From assembly GCA_900548355.1 (NCBI GenBank), contig URKR01000024.1, forward strand, positions 1 through 29,409: a stretch of 29,409 bases of DNA. Reading direction: 5' to 3'. The stretch comes from an uncultured Oscillospiraceae bacterium (lineage in GTDB: Bacteria > Bacillota > Clostridia > Oscillospirales > Ruminococcaceae). The position numbers were made by a program, and so were the translations under genes. This document shows, piece after piece, positions 7,693-15,328 of the stretch (the stretch's first letter is position 1; the number at the start of each line of letters is the position of its first letter). Below the pieces are notes generated by a model that was not told where the DNA came from, searched no databases, and saw nothing but the letters and a program-made list of their open reading frames with translations.

Positions 7693-7793
7693 AATTTTGG
7701 CGCACAGCGGCCTGAGCGGTTACTCTGTTAACAAGTTGGGTTAACTGAGACAGGCCCTGTGCACGTATCGTAAACGGAAGAAAGGAGTCGCCA

Positions 7794-8765
7794 ATGAAAA
7801 ACGAAAAAGAGGCAACGCCCAAGCTCGCCAAGCGCAAAAAGTCCCGCTGGACACGGGACGATACCGAGCTGACCCTGCTGGGCCTGCCCGCCGCCATCTG
7901 GTTTGCGGTCTTCGCATACCTGCCGCTGTTCGGCTTGATTGTCGCGTTTAAGGATTATCGCCTGCAGCCCGGCATGGGCTTTTTGGGCAGCCTGTTCGCC
8001 AGTGATTGGGCCGGGTTCAAAAACTTCACCTTCTTTTTGACCAGCAACACCTTTGCGATGCTGCTGCGCAACACCCTTCTGTACAACCTCATTTTCATCA
8101 TCATCAACCTGGTTGTCCCGGTCACGCTGGCCATCGTCATCAACCAGCTGTTCTCCAAACTCGCTTCCAAGTGCTACCAGACCCTGATGTTCTTCCCCTA
8201 CTTCATGTCCTGGGTCGTCGTCAGCTACTTTGTCTACGCCTTCCTGAACCCGGATAGGGGCCTGTTCAACAGCATCATCCAGGCGTTCGGCGGCGAAAAG
8301 ATCATGTGGTATTCCTCGCCGCAGTTCTGGCCGGCCATCCTGATCTTCATGTCAACCTGGAAGTCGATGGGCTACAACATGGTCGTCTACCTTGCTTCGA
8401 TCACCGGCATCGACACCACCATGTATGAGGCCGCCATCCTGGACGGCGCCACCAAGTGGCAGCAGGCCAAGTACATCACCATCCCGACCATCCGCCCGAT
8501 GATCATCATGATGTTCATCCTGAATATCGGCCACATCTTCTATTCTGACTTCGGCCTGTTCTACCAGGTCACCCAGGGCCTGCCCAACTCGCTGTACAAC
8601 ATCGCGTCCACCTTCGATACCTACATCTTCATGATGCTGCGTTCGCAGGCCAACATCGCCCAGACGGCCGCCGCCGGTCTGTTCCAGTCGGTTTGCTGCT
8701 GCATCACCGTGTTGATCACGAACCACATCGTTTCGAAGATCGACCCCGACAGCGCTATCATCTAA
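7794..8765 (+). CDS. Carbohydrate ABC transporter permease (LplB-like)
   Basis: This is the first integral-membrane subunit of an oligosaccharide importer. It is 323 aa with a basic cytoplasmic N-terminus (KLAKRKKSRW), then about six transmembrane helices starting with LLGLPAAIWFAVFAYLPLFGL. The cytoplasmic EAA loop that contacts the ATPase is at about residues 212-231 (EAAILDGATKWQQ). The ATG has GGAG 9 bases upstream. It resembles the LplB/YteP group found in Firmicutes loci for complex glycans. It is followed after 12 bases by the partner permease. Codon use is strongly biased to a few C/G-ended codons, suggesting high expression. No ATPase gene lies in the window, so a shared MsmX/MsmK-type ATPase is presumed. 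Confidence 0.93.
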   Translation: MKNEKEATPKLAKRKKSRWTRDDTELTLLGLPAAIWFAVFAYLPLFGLIVAFKDYRLQPGMGFLGSLFASDWAGFKNFTFFLTSNTFAMLLRNTLLYNLIFIIINLVVPVTLAIVINQLFSKLASKCYQTLMFFPYFMSWVVVSYFVYAFLNPDRGLFNSIIQAFGGEKIMWYSSPQFWPAILIFMSTWKSMGYNMVVYLASITGIDTTMYEAAILDGATKWQQAKYITIPTIRPMIIMMFILNIGHIFYSDFGLFYQVTQGLPNSLYNIASTFDTYIFMMLRSQANIAQTAAAGLFQSVCCCITVLITNHIVSKIDPDSAII

Positions 8766-8777
8766 GGAGGGAACACC

Positions 8778-9743
8778 ATGACCATTTCCGAAAAGCGCGC
8801 CACCAAGCGCGAGGAAAAGCGCATTGAGCGGGAAGAGGCCGAGGCCGGGTTCCGCCTGAATCAGATCAAGCCGGCGACCAACGCCGTCTTCAACGTGATG
8901 TTCGTCATCCTGTCGTTCATCTGTATCTTCCCGTTCATCTTCGTTTTGATGATCTCGATTTCCTCGGAAGAATCGATCCGCAACATCGGCTATGCGCTGA
9001 TCCCGCAGAGCTTCTCCTCCGCCGCGTATGCGTTCCTTTGGAACGAACGCGATATGATCATCCAGTCGCTGCTTGTCTCGATCGAAGTCACGGTGCTCGG
9101 CACCGTCATCGGCGTGCTGCTGACCACCATGATGGGCTATGTACTCTCCCGCCCGCAGTACAAGCTGCGCGGGTTCATGCAGTGGATTGTCTTTATCCCG
9201 ATGATCTTCACCGGCGGCATGGTCGCGAACTACGTCGTCACTTCGAACATCCTGCATCTCAACGATACGATCTGGTGCCTGGTTCTGCCGCTGGCGGTTT
9301 CCAGCTGGAACGTCACCATCAGCAAAACCTTCTTCCGCCAGACCATTCCCGATTCGATCATTGAATCTGCCAAGATCGACGGCGCTTCCCAGCTGACCAT
9401 CTTTGCCCGGATCGTTGTGCCGATCTCGAAGCCGGTGTTTGCCACCGTCGCGCTGTTCCTGACCTTCGGTTACTGGAACGACTGGCTCCAGGCCGCCCTG
9501 TATATCACCAAGGACAACCTGCGCGGCCTGCAGCCGTTGCTGAACACCATGATGGGCCAGCTCGACTACCTTGCCAACAACCCGACCGCCGGCCTGAGCC
9601 TGCAGCAGTACCGCAACCAGATGCCTTCTGAATCGGTCCGCATGGCCATCGCGACCATCATCGTCGTGCCCATCGCCTGCGCCTATCCGTTCTTCCAGAA
9701 GTACTTCATCTCCGGCCTGACTGTCGGCGCTGTCAAGGGCTGA
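8778..9743 (+). CDS. Carbohydrate ABC transporter permease (LplC/YtcP-like)
   Basis: This is the second permease of the importer, 321 aa. It has a charged N-terminal tail (about 35 residues), then about six helices beginning with AVFNVMFVILSFICIFPFIF. The EAA loop at about 196-215 (ESAKIDGASQLTIF) marks the ATPase contact. GGAGG lies 8 bases before the ATG, and the gene follows the first permease by 12 bases, so the two are translated from one message. The extracellular loop region with an LQQYRNQMPSES stretch near the C-terminus is typical of the YtcP/LplC branch. The solute-binding lipoprotein gene follows after a 75-base gap containing a hairpin. Confidence 0.93.
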   Translation: MTISEKRATKREEKRIEREEAEAGFRLNQIKPATNAVFNVMFVILSFICIFPFIFVLMISISSEESIRNIGYALIPQSFSSAAYAFLWNERDMIIQSLLVSIEVTVLGTVIGVLLTTMMGYVLSRPQYKLRGFMQWIVFIPMIFTGGMVANYVVTSNILHLNDTIWCLVLPLAVSSWNVTISKTFFRQTIPDSIIESAKIDGASQLTIFARIVVPISKPVFATVALFLTFGYWNDWLQAALYITKDNLRGLQPLLNTMMGQLDYLANNPTAGLSLQQYRNQMPSESVRMAIATIIVVPIACAYPFFQKYFISGLTVGAVKG

Positions 9744-9757
9744 TCCTGTATTCGGCT

Positions 9758-9779
9758 TCCGGCCGGAACGTTACCGGCC
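9758..9779. repeat. Intercistronic hairpin between permease and binding-protein genes
   Basis: GGCCGG (9761-9766) pairs with CCGGCC (9774-9779), and an alternative palindrome TTCCGGCCGGAA occupies 9758-9769. There is no T tract. Such hairpins often stabilise the message of the more abundant downstream binding protein. Confidence 0.5.
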
Positions 9780-9818
9780 TGTAAGTATATTTCAACCACC
9801 AACCCAAAGGAGAAAACC

Positions 9819-11339
9819 ATGAAAAAGTACATGAAACTTGTCTCGCTGGGCCTGACCGGTGCGATGGCGCTCAGCCTCGCAGCCTGCGGCGGCAGCGGCT
9901 CCTCGGCTGCGACGGGTGAAACCGGCAGCGACGCCGGCTCTGCTTCGACCGCGGCTACGGACGAGGTCGTCACCATTAAGTGGATCACCGTCGGCAACGG
10001 CATGCCCTCCAACTATGATGCCTGGCTCGAGCAGGTCAACCCCTACCTCGAGGAAAAGATCGGCGTCAACGTCGATATGGAAGTCGTCGGCTGGGGCGAC
10101 TGGGATACCCGCCGCAACGTCGTCGTGAACACCGCCGGCGAGTATGACATCCTGTTCACCAACCTGAACACCTACACCAACGATGTCTCGACCGGCGCGT
10201 TCTATGACATCACCGAGCTGCTCGACAGCACCCCTGACCTGAAAGCTTCCATCCCCGATGATTACTGGGATGCCATGCGCGTGAACGGCCAGATCTACGG
10301 CGTGCCCGCCATGAAGGACTCCTCCATCACCCAGTACCTGGTCATGGCCGACGACGCCTTTGAGCAGTATGCGCCGGACTATGATCCGTCCACCTTCACC
10401 GACCTGACCGACCCCGAACTGACCGAGGCTCTGCAGGCCATCACCGATGGCTCCGGCCAGGCTGCATGGCCGCTGTCCAGCTCTGCCGCGACCTACCTGA
10501 CCTATCAGTACGACACGCTGGGCGCCGGCATCATCGGCATGGGTGTCAAGTACAATGACACCGAAGCCAAGGTTGTCTCGATCTTTGAGCAGCCCGACAT
10601 CACCGAGTACCTGAACCTGCTCCGCAGCTGGTACCAGAGCGGCATCATCAACTCTGACGCCGCCACCGCTTCCGAAGACAACAGCTACAAGGCCGCTTCG
10701 ATCGCCCAGGGTTGGTCCGGCGCTGCCGAAACCACCTGGGGCCCGGGCATGGGCACCACCGTCTCCGTCGCCCAGTGGGGCCCGACCATCGTCTCGAACG
10801 ACTCCGTCCGTGGCTCGATCAGCTGCATCTCCAACAACTCTGCGCACCCCGATAAGGCTCTCCAGCTTCTGGAAATCGTCAACACCGACACCTATGTCCG
10901 CGACCTGTTCTACTACGGCGTCCAGGGCGACAACTGGGATTACACCGACGAGACCAAGACGAAGGTTCACAAGAACAACGCCGATTGGTCGATGGCCGGC
11001 TACACCCAGGGCAGCTTCTTCACCGTCACCCCGAGCGACGAATTCGAATTCAACCAGTATGACGAAGTTGAGGAACTGAACGCCGCCGCCGAGCCCTCTG
11101 TGCTCCTGGGCTTCTCGATGGATATCGAGCCCGTCCGTGACCAGGTGCAGAACTGCATCACCATCTGCGAAAAGTACAAGAGCGAGCTTCTGACCGGCAC
11201 CCGTGACCCGGCCGAGCTGGTTCCCCAGATGATGGAAGAACTCAACGGCGCCGGCTTCCAGGATGTCATGACCGAGGCCCAGAGCCAGGTCGATGCCTTC
11301 ATGGCTTCGAACCCCGCCACCGCTGAGAGCGCTTCCTGA
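9819..11339 (+). CDS. Sugar ABC transporter substrate-binding lipoprotein
   Basis: This is the extracellular glycan-binding subunit, anchored to the membrane by lipid. The N-terminus is a classic lipoprotein signal: basic MKKYMK, a hydrophobic core, and lipobox LAAC with C23 as the modified residue. A Gly/Ser/Thr/Ala-rich tether (24-45) follows. The mature part (about 484 aa) is a cluster B-type extracellular solute-binding domain with many aromatic residues (W, Y) suited to oligosaccharide binding. GGAG lies 8 bases before the ATG. Codon bias is extreme, as expected for an abundant protein. It completes the importer with the two upstream permeases. The ligand cannot be read directly; the downstream enzymes suggest mannose/GlcNAc-containing glycans. 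Confidence 0.95.
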   Translation: MKKYMKLVSLGLTGAMALSLAACGGSGSSAATGETGSDAGSASTAATDEVVTIKWITVGNGMPSNYDAWLEQVNPYLEEKIGVNVDMEVVGWGDWDTRRNVVVNTAGEYDILFTNLNTYTNDVSTGAFYDITELLDSTPDLKASIPDDYWDAMRVNGQIYGVPAMKDSSITQYLVMADDAFEQYAPDYDPSTFTDLTDPELTEALQAITDGSGQAAWPLSSSAATYLTYQYDTLGAGIIGMGVKYNDTEAKVVSIFEQPDITEYLNLLRSWYQSGIINSDAATASEDNSYKAASIAQGWSGAAETTWGPGMGTTVSVAQWGPTIVSNDSVRGSISCISNNSAHPDKALQLLEIVNTDTYVRDLFYYGVQGDNWDYTDETKTKVHKNNADWSMAGYTQGSFFTVTPSDEFEFNQYDEVEELNAAAEPSVLLGFSMDIEPVRDQVQNCITICEKYKSELLTGTRDPAELVPQMMEELNGAGFQDVMTEAQSQVDAFMASNPATAESAS

Positions 11340-11470
11340 ACCGAAGACGTTTGACACGGACTATCGCTGCCGGCATGCAGGCCGGCTGACCACAGCGCAG
11401 GGCCCCGCCCCGGCGCTATGACCCAATCACCCCAACAGCCGCCGCTTAGCGCGACAGGAGAAAACAGCCG

Positions 11471-11515
11471 GGGGCGGCGCTAAGCCGCCGCCCCATTGAT
11501 CAAAATCTTTTTGAA
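11471..11515 (+). terminator. Candidate attenuator/terminator after the binding-protein gene
   Basis: GGGGCGGCG (11471-11479) pairs with CGCCGCCCC (11486-11494); an ATCTTTTT run follows some 12 bases later. The left part can instead pair with upstream GCTTAGCGC, so the hairpin has an alternative fold. Confidence 0.45.
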
Positions 11516-11586
11516 CAAACGGCTCGTTTATCCGCCCGCTGAGCGGCGGTTTTGTATGCGGGGATTTTTGCGAACCGCACCCCAGC

Positions 11587-11608
11587 GGGCGGCTGCAACC
11601 ATCCGCCC
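11587..11608. repeat. REP-like palindromic repeat, copy 1
   Basis: GGGCGG and CCGCCC arms flank a nearly palindromic core, with one mismatched pair relative to the copy at 15082-15103. It lies just upstream of the first glycosidase gene. Confidence 0.6.
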
Positions 11609-11641
11609 CTGCAAACAAACCACACCCCCGAGGTGACCATC

Positions 11642-14026
11642 ATGTCTAAAATCCGTACCCTTTATGCCGTCCATCATTCCCACACCGATATCGGCTATAC
11701 CGACCTGCAGGAGCGTGTCACCGCCCAGCAGGTGGACTACATCCGCACAGCCGTCACCATGACCCAGGCGCGCCCGGCTTTCCGCTGGAACTGCGAAACC
11801 CTGTATTGCGTCGAACAGTTCTTTGCCGAAGCCGCCCCGGCCGAACAACAGGCTTTCCTGGCGCTTGCGCGGGAAGGCAAGATCGGCCTTTCGGCCAACT
11901 ATCTCAACTTTACCGACCTGGTTGACTGTGAGGTGCTGGCCCGGCGCCTGGCCGACTGGCGGGATACCTTTGCCGCAGCCGGCATCCGGCTGCACACGGC
12001 TATGTGCGCCGATATCAACGGCCTTTCCATGGGCCAGCGGGATGCGCTGCTGGATGCCGGGGTAGACTTTTTGTTCACCAACGTCCACTGCCACCACGGC
12101 ATGTACCCGCTTTACCAGAACCAGAACGCATACTTCTGGCAGGCTGCGGACGGCAGGAAGCTGCTGGTCTGGAACGGTGAACATTACAACCTTGGCAATG
12201 TGCTGGGCCTGCGGCCGAACCACACCCCGAACTTTATGACCATCGACCGCCTGGGCGACGCCCCGCAGCCGGCCGATGATGTGGAAGCGCTGCACCAGAA
12301 CCTGCAGCACTATGTCACCGAATGTGAGCAAAACGGCTATGGGTATGACTTCCTGGTTGCGGCGGTGTCCGGCGTTTTCAGTGACAACGCCCCGCCCGAA
12401 CCGCTGATTCTGGACACGATCGAAGCCTACAACGCCCGCTATGGCAACGAAGTCCGCATCGAGATGGTCAGTTTGCAGGAGCTTGCCGCGGCCATCGCCC
12501 CGCGCCTGGCCGACGCCCCCGTCTACACCGGCGATTTCAACGATTGGTGGGCCAACGGCGTTGGCTCCACCCCGTATGCGGTCAAGCATTACCTGGCGGC
12601 CCGCCGCAACTATGCGCTGGCCCGCCGGCTTGAGCCCGGCATCGAGGAAGCCGCCCCCGCCCTGGCCCGCCAGGCGCAGGATAACCTGCTGCTCTATGCC
12701 GAGCACACCTGGGGGCATTCGGGCAGCATCACCGACCCCTGCCTGACCATGGCGAACGACCTGGACATCCGCAAAACCGGCTATGCAAGCGCCGCGCACG
12801 AGGCCGCCGCCAAAATGCTGGCCCGCATTGCGGCCGACCAGGGCGATTCCCTGCGGTACTATGCCACGGCCGGCGAAATCAGGGTTGTGAACCCGAGCAA
12901 GATTTCGGGCCCGCAGCCGGTAGAATTCTATGTGGAAACGCTGCCGGCCGGCATGCCGGACGCCTGGGTAAAAGATGCGCAGGGACGTGAGATTCCCTGC
13001 CAGGTCAGCCCCCACCCGCGCGGGCGCAGAATTTCTTTTGTCAGACCTCTTGACGCGGGCGGTTCTACATGCTATACCTATGGGGCGAAACCTGCAACCC
13101 CGCAGACCCTCAACACCCGGAAATGCTATGTTGGGGCCGAGCGGATTCGGGATATCGTGAATGATTACGACCCCGTCAGCTACAAGCTGCCCTATGGCTT
13201 TGAAAACCGCTGGTTTAAGATCGGCTATACCGTCGGCGGCAAACTGACCACCCTGGTGGACAAGCGCACCGGCGCCGAACTGCTGCCGGCCGAAGGCCCC
13301 TGCCCGCTGCTTCCGGTTTATGAGGTCACGGCCGTGCGCCCCGGCGTTACCGATGTGTATGAAGAACGCCGCCTGCTCGGCCGCAACATCCGCGGCGCCC
13401 ACGCCGTCGCCACGCAAGCCATCATCACGGCCGTCGATTGTGAGGAGCGCGGCCCGGTCTTTACCCGCATCCGGCTGACCTGCACGCTGCCCGGCGCGGC
13501 GAACTGCGCCGTCATCCTGCAGTTCTATGAGGACCTGCCCCGGATTGAAGTGACCCTGCAGCTTGGCAAAACGATGACAAGCGATATCGAGAGCGTTTAC
13601 CTGCCGCTTGATTTGCAGCTGCCCGGCCGGCAGCTTTGGGCGCGCAAAGGCGGGCGGGAAGCCTACCGCCCCGGCGTTGACCAGCTGCCCGGCACCGGCA
13701 TGGAATACACGATGAGCGACGACGGCCTTGCGCTTTTGGGCGAAGGGGGCGGCGTGCTGGTCGCCAGCTACGATGTGCCGCTGTATACTTTCGGCGAGAT
13801 GCGCCACCACGCCATCAAGCTCTGCCAAAACGACCCGGCTGACAACGCCCGGCCGGTCGCCTCCTGGCTGATGAACAACACCTGGGAGACAAACTTCCAG
13901 CTCAACCTCGCCGGCTACGGCGAGTTCCGCTACACCCTCTCCCTGACCGACGAAACCGACCCAACCCGCGCGATGGACGAACTGCATGAAATGATGTTCG
14001 CGCCCTGCGTCAGAATGCTGAAATAA
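11642..14026 (+). CDS. Divergent GH38-like alpha-mannosidase
   Basis: This is a 794-aa cytoplasmic enzyme (no signal peptide). The N-terminus carries the GH38-type metal motif HxHxD (HHSHTDIGYTD, H12/H14/D16). The probable nucleophile is D124 in CADINGLSM, and a late histidine-rich element HTWGHSGSITDP occurs near residue 356. The C-terminal half is beta-rich like the GH38 C-terminal domains. The motifs differ from the HTHIDVAWWW and LPDVFGYS of the second GH38 in this locus, so it belongs to a distant branch and could have a different linkage preference. The ATG at 11642 follows GAGGTGA at a suitable distance; the frame extends 30 codons upstream but those codons translate the REP-like repeat. 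The GH130 gene follows after 12 bases, so the two are coupled. Confidence 0.75.
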   Translation: MSKIRTLYAVHHSHTDIGYTDLQERVTAQQVDYIRTAVTMTQARPAFRWNCETLYCVEQFFAEAAPAEQQAFLALAREGKIGLSANYLNFTDLVDCEVLARRLADWRDTFAAAGIRLHTAMCADINGLSMGQRDALLDAGVDFLFTNVHCHHGMYPLYQNQNAYFWQAADGRKLLVWNGEHYNLGNVLGLRPNHTPNFMTIDRLGDAPQPADDVEALHQNLQHYVTECEQNGYGYDFLVAAVSGVFSDNAPPEPLILDTIEAYNARYGNEVRIEMVSLQELAAAIAPRLADAPVYTGDFNDWWANGVGSTPYAVKHYLAARRNYALARRLEPGIEEAAPALARQAQDNLLLYAEHTWGHSGSITDPCLTMANDLDIRKTGYASAAHEAAAKMLARIAADQGDSLRYYATAGEIRVVNPSKISGPQPVEFYVETLPAGMPDAWVKDAQGREIPCQVSPHPRGRRISFVRPLDAGGSTCYTYGAKPATPQTLNTRKCYVGAERIRDIVNDYDPVSYKLPYGFENRWFKIGYTVGGKLTTLVDKRTGAELLPAEGPCPLLPVYEVTAVRPGVTDVYEERRLLGRNIRGAHAVATQAIITAVDCEERGPVFTRIRLTCTLPGAANCAVILQFYEDLPRIEVTLQLGKTMTSDIESVYLPLDLQLPGRQLWARKGGREAYRPGVDQLPGTGMEYTMSDDGLALLGEGGGVLVASYDVPLYTFGEMRHHAIKLCQNDPADNARPVASWLMNNTWETNFQLNLAGYGEFRYTLSLTDETDPTRAMDELHEMMFAPCVRMLK

Positions 14027-14038
14027 AGGAGAATCCCT

Positions 14039-15028
14039 ATGGCTAAGATTATTGGTAAACCGCTGCCCAACATCCCCTGGCAGGACCCGCCCGAAACCCT
14101 GCGCACCCCGCTGTGGCGGTACGATGCGAACCCGATCATCGGCCGTGACGGCAACAAGCGGTCGAACAGCGTCTTCAACTCGGCCGTTGTGCCGTATGGC
14201 GACGGCTTTGCGGGTGTGTTCCGCTGCGACAGCCTCTCGATCAGCATGGATATCTTTGCCGGCTTCTCAAAGGACGGCATCCACTGGCAGATCGATGATG
14301 AGCCGATCCACCTTGTCGGTGAAGACCCCGAAGTCACCAAGCGCGAATACCGCTACGACCCCCGCGTCTGCGAGATTGACGGCAAGTATTACGTCACCTG
14401 GTGCAACGGCTACCACGGCCCCACGATCGGCATCGCCTGGACCGAGGATTTCAAGACCTTCCACCAGCTGGAAAACGCCTTCCTGCCCTACAACCGCAAC
14501 GGCGTGCTCTTCCCGCGCAAGATCCAGGGCCGCTACATGATGATGAGCCGTCCTTCGGATACCGGCCACACCCCGTTCGGTGATATCTTTGTCAGCCAGA
14601 GCGAGGATCTCATCTACTGGGGCCGCCACCGCTTCATGATGGGCGCAGTCAAGGGCGATGAGAGCGCCTGGCAGAGCCTGAAGATCGGCCCCGGCCCGAT
14701 CCCGATCGAAACCGACGAAGGCTGGCTGCTGATCTACCACGGCGTTATCATGACCTGCAACGGCTATGTCTACCGCATCGGCGCCGCGCTGCTCGACCTT
14801 GACGAACCCTGGAAGGTCAAGGCCCGCGGCAAGGATTACATCCTCAGCCCGCAGATGCCGTATGAGTGCATGGGCGACGTGCCGAACGTCACCTTCCCCT
14901 GCGCAGCGCTTGCCGATGCGCCCACCGGCCGGATCGCCGTCTACTACGGCTGTGCCGATACCGTCACCGGCCTGGCTTTCACCACCGTTGACCGCGTGCT
15001 GGATTACATCAAGGCCAATTCGTTCTAA
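14039..15028 (+). CDS. GH130 beta-1,4-mannosyl-oligosaccharide phosphorylase (probably Man-GlcNAc type)
   Basis: GH130 phosphorylases cleave beta-mannosides with phosphate, giving mannose-1-phosphate without spending ATP. The 329-aa protein has the five-bladed propeller repeats and the signature YRYDPRV, with D107 as the proton donor. The stretches [18 protein letters not shown] and [15 protein letters not shown] closely recall subfamily GH130_2 enzymes that act on Man-beta-1,4-GlcNAc from the N-glycan core; this is recalled family knowledge, not a search result. GGAG lies 8 bases before the ATG. It stands between two alpha-mannosidases that would trim the outer mannoses. The product mannose-1-phosphate would be handled by the phosphohexomutase and ManA encoded at 3703-6315. 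A plant-type mannan role is the alternative. Confidence 0.9.
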   Translation: MAKIIGKPLPNIPWQDPPETLRTPLWRYDANPIIGRDGNKRSNSVFNSAVVPYGDGFAGVFRCDSLSISMDIFAGFSKDGIHWQIDDEPIHLVGEDPEVTKREYRYDPRVCEIDGKYYVTWCNGYHGPTIGIAWTEDFKTFHQLENAFLPYNRNGVLFPRKIQGRYMMMSRPSDTGHTPFGDIFVSQSEDLIYWGRHRFMMGAVKGDESAWQSLKIGPGPIPIETDEGWLLIYHGVIMTCNGYVYRIGAALLDLDEPWKVKARGKDYILSPQMPYECMGDVPNVTFPCAALADAPTGRIAVYYGCADTVTGLAFTTVDRVLDYIKANSF

Positions 15029-15081
15029 GGGAGAACGCGGCGTCCCGCAGCGCCCCGGAAAGCCGGCGGCGTGAACACCCC

Positions 15082-15103
15082 GGGCGGATGCAAGCATCCG
15101 CCC
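15082..15103. repeat. REP-like palindromic repeat, copy 2
   Basis: The arms GGGCGGATGC and GCATCCGCCC are perfectly complementary (10 bp) around AA, followed by a CCCCTACGGGG palindrome. Confidence 0.75.
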
Positions 15104-15164
15104 CTACGGGGGTTCGGGCCATCCAGAGCAGCCCGGCGGCCTGATTGGCCTTTTGCCCCTGTAG

Positions 15165-15186
15165 GGGACGATGCCTGCATCGTCCC
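15165..15186. repeat. REP-like palindromic repeat, copy 3
   Basis: GGGACGATGC and GCATCGTCCC pair perfectly around CT. The copy has the same architecture as copy 2 but with compensating changes in both arms. It is preceded by an overlapping CCCCTGTAGGGG palindrome. Confidence 0.75.
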
Positions 15187-15328
15187 GGAAACTTTGCGGC
15201 AAAGCAAACACCCCGGGTTCGCGCCATTTCGAGCGCGCCGGCAGGCGCGCGGGACACCGCTTTTCTTATATATTCTTTCGTCAAAAAGGGGTAAGCCCGC
15301 GGCTATGCCGCGGCAGAAAGGGAAAACT

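Larger units (their letters stand above)
7394..7793. promoter_or_regulatory. Divergent control region between regulator and transporter genes
   Basis: This gap drives the LacI-type gene leftwards and the transporter operon rightwards. It is distinctly more AT-rich than its surroundings. Besides the two promoters listed separately it contains GTTAAG at 7521, GTTAAC at 7531, the GTTAAT/ATTAAC pair at 7676-7692, and GTTAAC at 7727 and 7740. It also holds another inverted repeat, AATTATT/AATAATT, at 7608-7627. Confidence 0.75.
11340..11641. other. Structured gap between transporter and glycosidase genes
   Basis: This 302-base gap has no gene. It contains a 9-bp GC hairpin (11471-11494) followed by T-rich sequence, a competing 9-bp pairing (GCTTAGCGC near 11446 with GCGCTAAGC at 11477-11485), a short hairpin with TTTTG (11532-11553), and a REP-like palindrome (11587-11608). 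No convincing new promoter is visible. Partial termination after the binding-protein gene, with read-through to the enzymes, is the simplest reading. Confidence 0.5.
15029..15328. other. Repeat-filled gap between GH130 and GH38 genes
   Basis: No gene is present. The 300 bases hold two REP-like palindromes (15082-15103 and 15165-15186), a GCGCGCC/GGCGCGC hairpin (15233-15250) and a CCGCGGC/GCCGCGG hairpin (15297-15313). The last ends 16 bases before the next start codon, close to the ribosome binding site. A T-rich patch lies at 15261-15285, but no clear promoter. Confidence 0.6.

Noticed and set aside
11528..13987. Minus-strand open frame opposite the first GH38-like gene
   Set aside because: Same codon-bias shadow effect; no start signal or family motif.
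15082..15186. Possible CRISPR array
   Set aside because: Only two related palindromes with arm differences, no regular spacers and no cas genes.
15071..15328. N-terminal extension of the full-length GH38 by 86 codons
   Set aside because: The extension runs through REP-like palindromes and lacks a ribosome binding site; the ATG at 15329 has one, and GH38 homology begins there.
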